DNA of 64,000 nucleotides from Njordibacter sp905182035 (GTDB taxonomy: Bacteria; Pseudomonadota; Gammaproteobacteria; Pseudomonadales; Balneatricaceae), in contig NZ_CP159831.1 of the NCBI RefSeq assembly GCF_047730075.1, positions 1,736,001 through 1,800,000 on the forward strand. The letters run 5' to 3'. The position numbers and the translations under genes were made by a program. Below are positions 7,922-16,103 of this stretch, in pieces (positions within the stretch are counted from its first letter, which is position 1; each line of letters opens with the position of its first letter). The notes under the pieces were generated by a model. The model saw only the letters and a program-made list of their open reading frames with translations, ran no database searches and was not told where the DNA came from.

Positions 7922-10021
7922 CTATATCAGGCTTGCTGGAAGCCTTATGGAGAAACAAACGCCGGACCCATCGGATAGATTAGCAACTTGAGCGGCGCCT
8001 TTGTGGAACTGAGCAATGGTTTGTACTACGTAGAGCCCAAGACCAAAGTGCCCGGCACCGCCCGCTGAGGCCTGGGTGCGGGAGGTCACCATAGACTGGA
8101 ATAATTGGTCCGCCTCATCCAAGTTAATTTGTTCACCTTGATTTTCAACGTCTACAATCCAATCAAATTTATCTGCGCTCAAACGTACTATTATGGGCGT
8201 GCCTTGACGGTGAAAATCCTTCGCATTGTCTAACAATTTATCAAGTGCCTGCTCTAAGCGATAATCTACCGCCTGCACCATTGCAGACTTTTTAGTGCCC
8301 ACGTACTCAATAACAACGTCATGCCCTGCCATTTGATGCTGGTGCTGGCAGTACAGGGTAAGAAAGTGGTTAACATCCAGAGGTTCTAATTCGTCATTAG
8401 TTAAAGCTTGCTCAAGATTGGCAGCAGAAGACAGCTTTGACAAGATCGACTCAATTTTATGCAGGCCGCGTTTGGCAATATCGATGTAACCTTTGATCTC
8501 ACCATCAAGGGGGTAATCAGATATGTTCTCAAGAGACGTGGATATGGCATTTAAGGGATTTTTTATTTCATGGCTTAAGGTGCGTGGCATAGTGGACATG
8601 AAGGACTGCTGTTCGTGAAGCTTAGACACCACGTCGGAGAAACTACGCGCTAAATCACCTATAGAATCATCTCGGTCTACCTGGCCCACAATTTTACTCG
8701 CCACCAATCGTCCTTCATCATTCACCATGTGTGCCGTTTCTATGCGCAATTTACGCACACGATAGGCCAGGCGCCAAAACAAGAAAAAGACAATTGAAAA
8801 AATGAGTAGAATGCCAACCACACTAAAAAGCACAATACTCTGCAAAGACTTAAGCTGTAATTTTAATATTTGATCAGTGGATTGTTTAACCAGCACAATA
8901 CCTATGACCGAGCCATCATCGGATAATACCGGCGCTGCAGTGGCTAAAAAGCCGCCACCACCCAAAGAAGACCAGCGGGCTTGGGCTAAGTCACCAAGCT
9001 GAGCCGCGAACAGCAACTCTTGTTGCGTTTCCAATTCGTCGCCAGTAATGCCCATACTTATCTGCAACAACAGCATCATGGCCTCGTCTAAAAGGCCACC
9101 CACATCATCCAACACAGTGGTTTCGCTTAGCTGCGAATACTCGCGAGGTTTGACCAGTGTTTGGGCTCTCAACTGAAGTTTTACATCGTATAAAGCAATA
9201 TGACTTACAGATTTAGCCAGACTTTCAAGCAATTGATTGGCAGCCGAGGAACTGGTATTTAGGGTATGAAAACCCTTTGACGAACCCATGGAAGAAATGC
9301 CGCTTCTAGTAGTACCATCGTACACAGAGAAACGTAATTCCTGCTTTTGATTTAGGCTTACTTTGTTGATTTTGATCTCAACCGTATAGCCTTCAAGTGT
9401 TGGCATCATCGCAGCTTCAATAGGTGCTGCTTGAAAGCGATCCATAGTGTCACGCCGCCAGTCAGCTCCCACTCTAAAAATAGCCACAAAACCACCTTGC
9501 TGAGGCACCAATACAACACGTTCAATTTCATCACGCTGATTAATCCATTCAAACCTCACGTGGTCTCTTGAATCAAAACCATGTATAGAACCTGCCTCAT
9601 AATCAGGATCTACGTCTCGCACGTCAATCAGTCCATAATAACTACCGTTGCGCTCACCTACCGCAATAGAAAAGCCAAGCCCTTCATAAAGCTGACGCCT
9701 AGGAAAAGACTCCCTTCGATAACTTTGATCTTGCCAATCTTGCTTAGAACCATCAACTGTTATGGGAGTGGCAAGGTAGGTTTTAGGCAGGGGCGCCCCT
9801 TCCTGAAGAGACAAGGCAAGGCTTTCTTTTTTATTGTAAAAGGTGTTCGCAACAGATCTTCCAAACTGCTCTTGAGAGATCAACTGCCCTGAGTCTAAAA
9901 ATTGTTTCGCCTCATTGATAAACTGATAACCAAGCCAAGGCACTGCCGCCAGCACTACTATCAAACTAAGCACTTGGAAGGACAGTTTAAAACTGCGTTT
10001 GCGCCTACGAAATTCAGCCAC
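7922..10021 (-). CDS. pdsS: PdsS-like sensor histidine kinase (proteobacterial dedicated sortase system type)
   Basis: A membrane sensor kinase of about 699 residues. The first transmembrane helix is at about residues 13-33 and ends PWLGYQF. A large periplasmic domain follows to about 395, with a carbohydrate-binding-like DGSKQDW region near 95. Then come a second helix (about 396-420), a HAMP linker, a HisKA box with SHEIKNP (H near 485) and a HATPase_c domain with LLDNAKDF and GLGLYVV. Length, the PWLGYQ membrane motif and the layout match my memory of the PdsS family (about 703 residues). The start is ambiguous: GTG at 10021 or TTG at 10024, both behind GGAAGG and adjacent to the pdsR stop. 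No sortase lies nearby. Confidence 0.75.
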   Translation of the reverse strand: MAEFRRRKRSFKLSFQVLSLIVVLAAVPWLGYQFINEAKQFLDSGQLISQEQFGRSVANTFYNKKESLALSLQEGAPLPKTYLATPITVDGSKQDWQDQSYRRESFPRRQLYEGLGFSIAVGERNGSYYGLIDVRDVDPDYEAGSIHGFDSRDHVRFEWINQRDEIERVVLVPQQGGFVAIFRVGADWRRDTMDRFQAAPIEAAMMPTLEGYTVEIKINKVSLNQKQELRFSVYDGTTRSGISSMGSSKGFHTLNTSSSAANQLLESLAKSVSHIALYDVKLQLRAQTLVKPREYSQLSETTVLDDVGGLLDEAMMLLLQISMGITGDELETQQELLFAAQLGDLAQARWSSLGGGGFLATAAPVLSDDGSVIGIVLVKQSTDQILKLQLKSLQSIVLFSVVGILLIFSIVFFLFWRLAYRVRKLRIETAHMVNDEGRLVASKIVGQVDRDDSIGDLARSFSDVVSKLHEQQSFMSTMPRTLSHEIKNPLNAISTSLENISDYPLDGEIKGYIDIAKRGLHKIESILSKLSSAANLEQALTNDELEPLDVNHFLTLYCQHQHQMAGHDVVIEYVGTKKSAMVQAVDYRLEQALDKLLDNAKDFHRQGTPIIVRLSADKFDWIVDVENQGEQINLDEADQLFQSMVTSRTQASAGGAGHFGLGLYVVQTIAQFHKGAAQVANLSDGSGVCFSIRLPASLI

Positions 10022-10024
10022 CAA

Positions 10025-10729
10025 TTAAGCCTTCCACCGGTACCCGAGACCATATTCAGAATCTATACCATTAAACTCAGGTGCTGCCCTTCTAATCTTT
10101 TTCTTAAGGTTCTTTATGTGCGCACTAATGGTGTTCTTTTCAACCACGCTTGAGTGGGTCACTTGAGCAAAGCGATCATAAGTAATTACATTGCCAGGGC
10201 GCAGCACTAAGGCATGTAACATGTTGAACTCTGTCACAGTAAGGTTCAATACAGGTTCTCCCGCCCATGCAACACTCCTAGATAAGGTATTGAGCACTAG
10301 CTCACCCCGAACCACCTCCGTGTTAGCGTCGTCAGATGGCCGTGATTGGTTATTAGCCAGCATCATTAGCGTTGCTACCTTGGCAGCCAAAAACTCCATA
10401 CTAATTGGCTTGGATTGGTAGTCCCATGCACCCATTTTTAGGCCCCACACTTTATCGAATTCACCATCGCGATCAGTTAAAAACAGTACTGGTAGCCCTT
10501 CATGAAAACGAACAGCTTCACTGTAAAGTTCAAACCCTCCATCATAGTCACTGCCTAAAATAATATCTAAAATAAGCAAGTCTGGCCGGTTGCGACTTAA
10601 GTGATCAAGGGCTTCAGCCTTGGTAGCAAAGGCGTGTACCGTGTATAAGCGACGGGTGAGTAAATTTTCATAATTGGATCGTTGATCATCGTCATCTTCA
10701 ACAATCACTATGGTGCCATTCTTGCTCAT
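10025..10729 (-). CDS. pdsR: PdsR-like OmpR-family response regulator
   Basis: The 234-residue protein has a receiver domain (EDDDD at 11-15, phospho-acceptor D55, T85, K107) and a C-terminal winged-helix DNA-binding domain of OmpR/PhoB type (about 135-234). The motifs GGFELY, LPVLFLTDRDGEFD, LTVTEFNMLHAL, TISAHIKNLKKKIR and YGLGYRW match what I recall of the proteobacterial dedicated sortase response regulators. GGGAG precedes the ATG. Its gene is directly followed by the kinase gene and preceded by a periplasmic protein gene 15 bases away, so all three are one operon. It is the obvious candidate to bind the TGAAKA arrays. Confidence 0.78.
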   Translation of the reverse strand: MSKNGTIVIVEDDDDQRSNYENLLTRRLYTVHAFATKAEALDHLSRNRPDLLILDIILGSDYDGGFELYSEAVRFHEGLPVLFLTDRDGEFDKVWGLKMGAWDYQSKPISMEFLAAKVATLMMLANNQSRPSDDANTEVVRGELVLNTLSRSVAWAGEPVLNLTVTEFNMLHALVLRPGNVITYDRFAQVTHSSVVEKNTISAHIKNLKKKIRRAAPEFNGIDSEYGLGYRWKA

Positions 10730-10744
10730 ACCCTCTCCCTGTTG

Positions 10745-11263
10745 TTAATCTATGGCACCAATCCAGCGCAATGCAGCGCTTGACCCAGTTTCAGAAAAAG
10801 ATGCTTCTATAGTCTGACCCTCACTGTAAATCAACAGATTCACCGGCGATTGAGCCTGTGAAATAGCAACCAACATAGGCTCGGTCACTTCTCCGTAAAA
10901 CACTGCACTAGGTCCTTGCTTAGACACAAAAGTTTGGCCAGCAATAATTATTTCCACGCGGTCAATCTGGCTTGGAATGATATAATAAATGGAGCCGTCT
11001 TGACGGCGGTTAATCTGAAACTCAGTTGAACCAAACCAGCCCACATCCATTATTGTCGTGGCATCAGAATATTTATGCTTTAACACCCCACGTTCAAACA
11101 CATGGCGTACCGCCCAATCACCATAACAATCATAAATAATATGATCAGAATGCATTGGCTTATCACACTGCTTGGGCATGCCCGCGTAACTGGTTACAGA
11201 CACCACTAGCAAAAGCAGTAACAGTAATCCAATACGAATAGTTGTGAGTTGGGTGTACAACAT
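10745..11263 (-). CDS. Periplasmic protein of unknown function, first gene of the pds-like operon
   Basis: The 172-residue protein starts with a signal peptide (residues about 10-27, a run of leucines, then SYA|GMPK). The mature part has two early cysteines (C33 and C46) that may form a disulfide, then mostly beta-strand-like sequence. The WAVRH region weakly recalls IalB-type periplasmic proteins, but I cannot support that name. The gene is 15 bases upstream of pdsR and likely shares its transcript. A role as an accessory ligand sensor for the kinase is possible (inference). Confidence 0.6.
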   Translation of the reverse strand: MLYTQLTTIRIGLLLLLLLVVSVTSYAGMPKQCDKPMHSDHIIYDCYGDWAVRHVFERGVLKHKYSDATTIMDVGWFGSTEFQINRRQDGSIYYIIPSQIDRVEIIIAGQTFVSKQGPSAVFYGEVTEPMLVAISQAQSPVNLLIYSEGQTIEASFSETGSSAALRWIGAID

Positions 11264-11753
11264 AAAGTTCAGAAGAATCTCTTGTGCATTTGAATTCTAA
11301 GACAACTTACCAGTTCAGATCCTACGCGCCAAGAGCATCTAGCTCTTCAGATCAATAATTCATTGAATCTTCATGGTTAAGACAGTCTGAACTAACAGAT
11401 TGATAAGGGTGAAGTAGTTTGTGTTAAATTGATGCTACTGAGTAAAAGTCATGAAGACAGCGGTAATGTTGTTGCTTGGGATCCAAAAGTACGGGAAGTT
11501 CAATGCACTGTTTAGCCTGCCCCCTTATTCTTCTCATATTCCAGGACGCCGGCAGTACCTGTAATTATCATGACCGCAGCACTGGTACTGAACAGCAACA
11601 TTATTATGAAAAAAATGCGCATTGAAAAGAGGTTCTAGTAATTGGGATTGACATCAGATGCCCTTTAGATTGTTATCACAATAGCATATCAAAGCGATAA
11701 TGCCCGAGCTATCGAGCCAGCACATTATCACTCTGAATTTTTCTTATATTTTC
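11264..11753. other. Intergenic region between the pds-like operon and the OmpA-like gene
   Basis: Apart from a possible 36-residue small membrane protein (11512-11622, minus), no gene is visible. The part next to the pds-like operon holds TGAA-type hexamers: TTAAGA at 11377, TGAACT at 11388, TGAAGT at 11410 and TGAAGA at 11452. These are roughly in helical phase and resemble degenerate copies of the two strong arrays. The operon promoter should be here, on the minus strand. I see no terminator with a clear U-tract after the OmpA-like gene. Confidence 0.45.
11512..11622 (-). CDS. Possible small membrane protein (36 residues)
   Basis: The frame from ATG at 11622 to TAA at 11512 encodes MRIFFIIMLLFSTSAAVMII followed by a short polar tail ending YEKNKGAG. 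That is one strongly hydrophobic helix with a basic/acidic C-terminus, as in many real inner-membrane small proteins. It lies in the unit between the OmpA-like gene and the pds-like operon on the same strand. The ribosome site is weak and no homologue was recognised, so this is tentative. Confidence 0.3.
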   Translation of the reverse strand: MRIFFIIMLLFSTSAAVMIITGTAGVLEYEKNKGAG

Positions 11754-12560
11754 TTAGTTCTGGCTAATGTAATGGTTCACATGACGGGTCTTGATTAACA
11801 CTTGAACACGACGACTCAAGGTAAGGTCCTCACCATTCGTTCCCAAGACTGGTAATGTCTCACCCTTGGCAGACATCGCGGTGGCCTTCAGTGTCAAACC
11901 ATCTAAGAAGTTCGCCACACTGAGCATACGTTCTTCAGATAAGGTCATGTTGTAGCCACTCTTTCCCCGTGAGTCAGCATGGCCAATCACTTGCACAGTC
12001 ACAATACTTTCAGCTTTGGCAGCAGCCATGGCTAATTGTGTTAGGCTGCCAGAGGCATCCGCTGTCAGCACTGCACTATCGGTATCAAATAATATGGTGG
12101 CGTCATAGTTATTGAAGTGATAGGTAATCTTAGTCGGTTCAACCACTGTCACTACCGCAGAACTCTCCACAAGAACTGGCGCCTCTTCTTCAACAACAAG
12201 CTTAGTCACCACCTCAACAACCACTGGTGCTGGATCGATAGTAGGCGCTATTAGAAGTGCATCGTTGTTTTCTTCCACAATAATTACAGGCTCTTTTTCT
12301 GCTTCTACATGAAGTATTTTAGCCACTGCTTTTTGGATTACGGAGAGCAATGATGGTGAAGCTTTAGGGGCGAATTCAGCCATCACAGCATTGTTGTTGA
12401 TATAATGAATGGTCCGAACAGGGTTGCCATTACTAGAAACTACGGCTGAGCCATCAGTTGTGGTCCATACTTGACTGTTACCCATTGAACCTGTGGCCAA
12501 AGCTGGCATGGTGATCATGGCGACGGTCATTCCCAAAGCTAACTTAGATATAATTTTCAT
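11754..12560 (-). CDS. OmpA-like outer-membrane/peptidoglycan-binding protein
   Basis: The 268-residue protein has a signal peptide cleaved after about residue 22 (ALA|TGSMG), a middle part rich in valine, glutamate and alanine, and a C-terminal OmpA domain (about 150-255). That domain has the peptidoglycan-binding signature GHADSRGKSGYNMTLSEER. There is no N-terminal beta-barrel, so it is probably periplasmic and bound to peptidoglycan. GAGGAA lies 6 bases before the ATG. A TGAAKA array lies 80-139 bases upstream. OmpA-domain proteins are common companions of PDS loci as I recall, which fits this neighbourhood. Confidence 0.8.
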   Translation of the reverse strand: MKIISKLALGMTVAMITMPALATGSMGNSQVWTTTDGSAVVSSNGNPVRTIHYINNNAVMAEFAPKASPSLLSVIQKAVAKILHVEAEKEPVIIVEENNDALLIAPTIDPAPVVVEVVTKLVVEEEAPVLVESSAVVTVVEPTKITYHFNNYDATILFDTDSAVLTADASGSLTQLAMAAAKAESIVTVQVIGHADSRGKSGYNMTLSEERMLSVANFLDGLTLKATAMSAKGETLPVLGTNGEDLTLSRRVQVLIKTRHVNHYISQN

Positions 12561-12639
12561 GTTAAATTCCTCATTGGTGTCATTTGTCCCAATTGTCTTG
12601 GGCTACTTTTTAACCTGATTCTATTTAACCTGATAAGTG

Positions 12640-12699
12640 TGAATCTTCTCTGAATAGACCGTGAATAGTTTATGATCAATAATGAAGACATACTGAATT
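12640..12699. promoter_or_regulatory. Phased array of six TGAAKA repeats (operator array 2)
   Basis: Hexamers TGAATC, TGAATA, TGAATA, TGATCA, TGAAGA and TGAATT start at 12640, 12651, 12662, 12673, 12683 and 12694. Spacing is 11-11-11-10-11, exactly as in the array at 7849-7908, including the position of the 10-base step. The array sits between the divergent OmpA-like gene (start 12560) and the HNH nuclease gene (start near 12775), so it could control both. A TAGAAT sequence on the minus strand between array and OmpA-like gene may be the -10. Confidence 0.78.
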
Positions 12700-12774
12700 A
12701 TAACTGGCGAGACGGCATTTAAGGGCAAATTCGGCCCACCCTATTGCAACCAGCATAAGTATAAGTTCTGATGA

Positions 12775-13524
12775 GTGAAGTTAATTTGTCCTTCAGCAGA
12801 GACATGTATTTTGACGACACACAAATGGTGGTGGCTAATAATTGCCGCGACACTAAGTATTGGCGCTATGGCAGAGACTGTAAAACTCAGTCGCAACAAC
12901 ATATGCCACAACGCAAATAGCCCAAGTTATAATCAAACTAAGCACTTCACACCCTACCCAAGCACCGAAGCCTGTATCAATGCTGGCGGGCGCCTACCAA
13001 AGAACCAAATAAAGGCAACAGTTGCCTCATCTAAATACTCTCGTAAAAAATTTAAACATTGGCTTGATGAGGATGGTGACTGTATTAATACCCGCCACGA
13101 GATACTGATTAAAATGAGTTTGTCTCCCGTGTCATTTAAAACAGACTGCCTTGTCGATACTGGTGATTGGCTAGGACCATACACAGGGTGGCATTATTAC
13201 AACGCAAGGAATCTAGAGATTGACCATCTGGTGCCGCTGAAATGGGCCTGGGACCATGGCGCCAATCTCTGGTCTGCAAGTAAGCGCAAAGCGTTCGCCA
13301 ACGATGGCGCTAATTTATTTGCAGTAAAAGCCAGCGTCAACCGGCAAAAAGGCGCTAAAGGTCCAACAATTTGGCTGCCACCAGACTCACAATTCCATTG
13401 TAAATATGTGACAAATTTTATAATTATTGTGAAGATTTATGGTCTTGTCTTAACACCGAAACACCTGAGTGCACTCAATGACATTAGGATGACAAAGTGC
13501 CCTTCAGGTCAGTCGGTGGGCTAG
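12775..13524 (+). CDS. Secreted or membrane-anchored HNH nuclease (DUF1524/GmrSD C-terminal type)
   Basis: The protein of up to 249 residues has an N-terminal hydrophobic segment (WWWLIIAATLSIGAMAE) that should export it. A cysteine-containing domain with the pattern ICHNANSPSYNQTKHFTPYP...EACINAGGRLP follows. Then comes an HNH/DUF1524 nuclease domain: EIDHLVPLKWAWDHGANLW near residue 145, FANDGANL near 182, and NRQKGAKGP near 194, with WLPP. Histidine, asparagine and the second conserved region are intact, so it should be active. The start is uncertain: GTG at 12775 or TTG at 12811, neither with a strong ribosome site. It is divergent from the OmpA-like gene and shares the TGAAKA array. Confidence 0.75.
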   Translation: MKLICPSAETCILTTHKWWWLIIAATLSIGAMAETVKLSRNNICHNANSPSYNQTKHFTPYPSTEACINAGGRLPKNQIKATVASSKYSRKKFKHWLDEDGDCINTRHEILIKMSLSPVSFKTDCLVDTGDWLGPYTGWHYYNARNLEIDHLVPLKWAWDHGANLWSASKRKAFANDGANLFAVKASVNRQKGAKGPTIWLPPDSQFHCKYVTNFIIIVKIYGLVLTPKHLSALNDIRMTKCPSGQSVG

Positions 13525-13809
13525 AATTTGTATCAGCATAATATGTCACTCCAACTACTACTTTTTCCTGTGAATGCTGGCAAATACTGCGGTTAAAGAA
13601 ACCGTGATCAGATCAACAAATATTCTTAAAAGGGCTTTTTGGTAAATACAGTGCAACGCTTTAAAAATTTTCTGAGGGTTCCTTTAATCTAATAAAAACC
13701 ACCATTACGTACCTCCTCTTTTTATGTTCATACATTGCCTGCCTAAACCTTAGTCCTCATTAATATGGCCATCATGAATTCTTGTAAGCGTAATTATTGA
13801 ATTAGGACC
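13525..13809. other. Intergenic region, nothing recognised
   Basis: This 285-bp, AT-rich stretch separates the convergent HNH nuclease gene and the MmgE/PrpD gene. I see no gene, no strong terminator and no repeat. It could be the left boundary of the catabolic cluster, but no att-like sequence was identified. Confidence 0.4.
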
Positions 13810-15144
13810 CTAGCTATCAAAAAAATACTTTGTAACTATCACCCTATCCTCTTTTAGCAACTGCAAGACATTTGCCGATCCTCCACAGCTCAAAAACTTG
13901 GACTCGATTTCTGCACGGTTCATTGGCCGCATAGGCCCACCTCGCACATCACCAATCGTCCGCGTGGCAGACCGGCCATCATGTAACGTGATTTCAACCG
14001 TGTCAGGGGCTTCAGCGCTCAGGTCTTCTAATTCATCGCCCAAAGGGTATTGATCTAGGACAATACGCGAGGCCAACGTTTGAACATCAGATCGGGTCAA
14101 CGCCTCAGCAGCAAAATCTGCTAGGGTAATGGACCCTTTAAGCAAAGCCGTCGCCACGCAATAGGTTGTACTAAAGCGCGCTTGTGCCGCAGTGCTGGCA
14201 CTTTTGATCCCCACAACGCGGGCAAATGGCTCTGGCATCCGTACGCTCACCTGTGCGATTTGATCAGCATTCGGTTTAAGGTGGATATTGAGGGCGAGTG
14301 CCGCTTCTATTGCGCGGTGCGTATAGGCGCAGCTTGGCCAGGGTTTGCGCAAGATAGGGTAGTCTAAAACTGCGTTTCCAAGCTGTGCCGTTGCAATAAC
14401 ATTCCGAAGCGGCGACGAACTTGGTGCGCCGTAAAGGTCCAAAAAGCCATAGGCGCCATCCCAGATATCTGCCACAGCAGTCAATCCACTTTCCGCCAAA
14501 AAAGCCGCCTGCAATCCTGCCCGTGCTGCTAATCCTGCGTGTAACGCTTTGGTATCCGTCGCAAACTGAAGCTTCATTCCAGCTGAGGCGCTTGTGGCAA
14601 GTGACATCGCATTCGCAATCCCATCCTTGTCGAGACCAAGGGCAACAGCCACTGCAGCCGACGTCCCAATCGGTCCGAGTGTGGACGTCGCATGCCAACC
14701 GCGCAAATAATGCCCGTACCCAAGAGCCTGCCCCAGCCGCACAATCACCTCATAGCCTACGAGCCATGCAGTGGTAATATCCGAAACAGATAACCCTTGG
14801 CGCTGCGCTACAGCCAAAAGAGCGCCAAGAATCGAAGCACTTGGGTGAGTGGACCCAGCGGCCTCATAGTCATCGAAATCAAGGGCATGCGCACGCACGC
14901 CATTGACCAGCGCAGCAGCACCTAGAACAAGACCAGCACCGCCGCCAACTGGCACCACCGTGCCAGTCTCACCAGCGCCCAGCATTGCCTTGACGCAACG
15001 TTCGGATTGGATTTCACTTCGGCCTGCAATCATACACGCTACCGTATCGAGCAAGGCCAGATGCGCCTCTGCGTGAACATAACCTGTAAAACTACTCTGT
15101 GGGTCTTGGGCCCAATCAGCGACCCAATGATTGAAAGCTATCAT
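13810..15144 (-). CDS. MmgE/PrpD family protein
   Basis: The product (444 residues from the ATG at 15144; a start at 15189 adds 15 and lacks a ribosome site) has the all-helical N-terminal lid and C-terminal half of the MmgE/PrpD family. Family-typical segments are ALDFDDYEAAGSTHPSA near residue 86 and WPSCAYTHRAIEAAL near 270. Members include 2-methylcitrate dehydratase, iminodisuccinate epimerase and cis-aconitate decarboxylase, so the family name does not fix the reaction. The gene is visibly richer in G+C than the chromosomal genes around it. A terminator separates it from the upstream operon on the same strand, so it may be expressed separately. Confidence 0.75.
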   Translation of the reverse strand: MIAFNHWVADWAQDPQSSFTGYVHAEAHLALLDTVACMIAGRSEIQSERCVKAMLGAGETGTVVPVGGGAGLVLGAAALVNGVRAHALDFDDYEAAGSTHPSASILGALLAVAQRQGLSVSDITTAWLVGYEVIVRLGQALGYGHYLRGWHATSTLGPIGTSAAVAVALGLDKDGIANAMSLATSASAGMKLQFATDTKALHAGLAARAGLQAAFLAESGLTAVADIWDGAYGFLDLYGAPSSSPLRNVIATAQLGNAVLDYPILRKPWPSCAYTHRAIEAALALNIHLKPNADQIAQVSVRMPEPFARVVGIKSASTAAQARFSTTYCVATALLKGSITLADFAAEALTRSDVQTLASRIVLDQYPLGDELEDLSAEAPDTVEITLHDGRSATRTIGDVRGGPMRPMNRAEIESKFLSCGGSANVLQLLKEDRVIVTKYFFDS

Positions 15145-15316
15145 TCTATGCTCTTTGTCTAAGTTAAATTCGGGATATGGCGCGCCCATAGCACTGCATT
15201 ACTGGCTAGGGCGAGTGCTTTTTTTAGTAGTAACAAATTCAAATGGATGATGTCAAGGCTTGAGCTTTTGCTTCTTTGGCTATATAGCCACACGCAATTG
15301 GGTAATCGCAAGGGCA

Positions 15317-15353
15317 AAAAAAAGACACCCTACAAAGTAGACCGTCTTTTTTT
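15317..15353. terminator. Bidirectional Rho-independent terminator
   Basis: A seven-A run plus GAC (15317-15326) pairs with GTC plus a seven-T run (15344-15353), around an inner CTAC-AAA-GTAG hairpin. It sits 19 bases past the stop of the 15372 gene and should end the long minus-strand operon. Confidence 0.8.
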
Positions 15354-15371
15354 AACAATAGTGGTGGGTGT

Positions 15372-16103
15372 TTAGTCCTGTAGTTTTGTAAAACAGTGAC
15401 TAGGATATGTAATGCCAGCTAAGTGCTGACGCCAAATACGTGAAACGGAGCCAGCTTCAATCAGACTATTTAAGGCACTATCAAGTGCCTTTTTTAATTC
15501 GACTTGATTTTTCTGCATAGCTGCGCCCCATAAATTAGCACTTTTGACAGTAAAGGCGAGTTTATAACGAGGGTCAGTTAAGAGTTCCCCAAATGCTGGT
15601 TCATCATCCACAACAGCATCAACCTCGCCTGTTGTTAAGGCGCCAATCATGTCTGCAAAAACGTCATCCGACTGACCTGAAAAAGCAACCTGTTGGCATC
15701 CCAACCAAGATTTTGCCAATGCCATATTAGTACTGCCGGCGATGGCAGCCACTTGTAAACCTTCAAGGTCTGACGGGCTAGCTATGTTCGCATCACAACA
15801 CACCAGCACAGATTCATCAAAGGCCGCGTAGGGCCTAGAAAATAGAAAACGTTCTTTTCGAGTGGGGGTTATTGCACAACCACACCAAATGGCATCTGCT
15901 TTATTGTCAAACAATGCCAGTTCAAAATCAGACCACCGAGTAAATAGCCAATTGAGTTCAAGACCCAAATGCTGGGCTAATATTTGGGCCACCGCTGGTT
16001 CATAGCCGAAGCGCTGGCCCTGATCATCAGTGCTAAATAGCGGCATGGCGTCTAAGTCTGCACAAATTAATGTTAAGCAACCATTTTTTACTGTATTTAT
16101 CAC
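15372..16103 (-). CDS. Solute-binding protein family 3 homologue without signal peptide
   Basis: The 243-residue protein resembles extracellular solute-binding proteins family 3 (amino-acid-binding type): GYEPAVAQILAQHLGLELNW near residue 34, FDNKADAIWCG near 70, FSRPYAAFDESVLV near 88, and VDAVVDDEPA near 163. Unlike true binding proteins it starts directly with the mature domain and has no export signal. The GTG start at 16103 is supported by GGAG five bases upstream and a GTGTGA overlap with the preceding short frame. It may be cytosolic and could be an enzyme (the family includes cyclohexadienyl dehydratase) or a sensor. It is the last gene of the glp-like operon. Confidence 0.65.
   Translation of the reverse strand: MINTVKNGCLTLICADLDAMPLFSTDDQGQRFGYEPAVAQILAQHLGLELNWLFTRWSDFELALFDNKADAIWCGCAITPTRKERFLFSRPYAAFDESVLVCCDANIASPSDLEGLQVAAIAGSTNMALAKSWLGCQQVAFSGQSDDVFADMIGALTTGEVDAVVDDEPAFGELLTDPRYKLAFTVKSANLWGAAMQKNQVELKKALDSALNSLIEAGSVSRIWRQHLAGITYPSHCFTKLQD

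Noticed and set aside
12609..12634. TTTAACCTGAT repeated twice, considered as a further operator
   Set aside because: The 15-base step is out of helical phase and it occurs only here, so it is not distinguishable from chance.
14276..14777. Frames on both strands inside the MmgE/PrpD gene
   Set aside because: The G+C-rich codons give few stops in all frames; no independent start signals.
15362..15370. TGGTGGGTG identical to the first bases past the tRNA-Val 3' end, considered as an att repeat for an island
   Set aside because: The identity stops after 9 bases, which is expected by chance in a window of this size, and no integrase is present.
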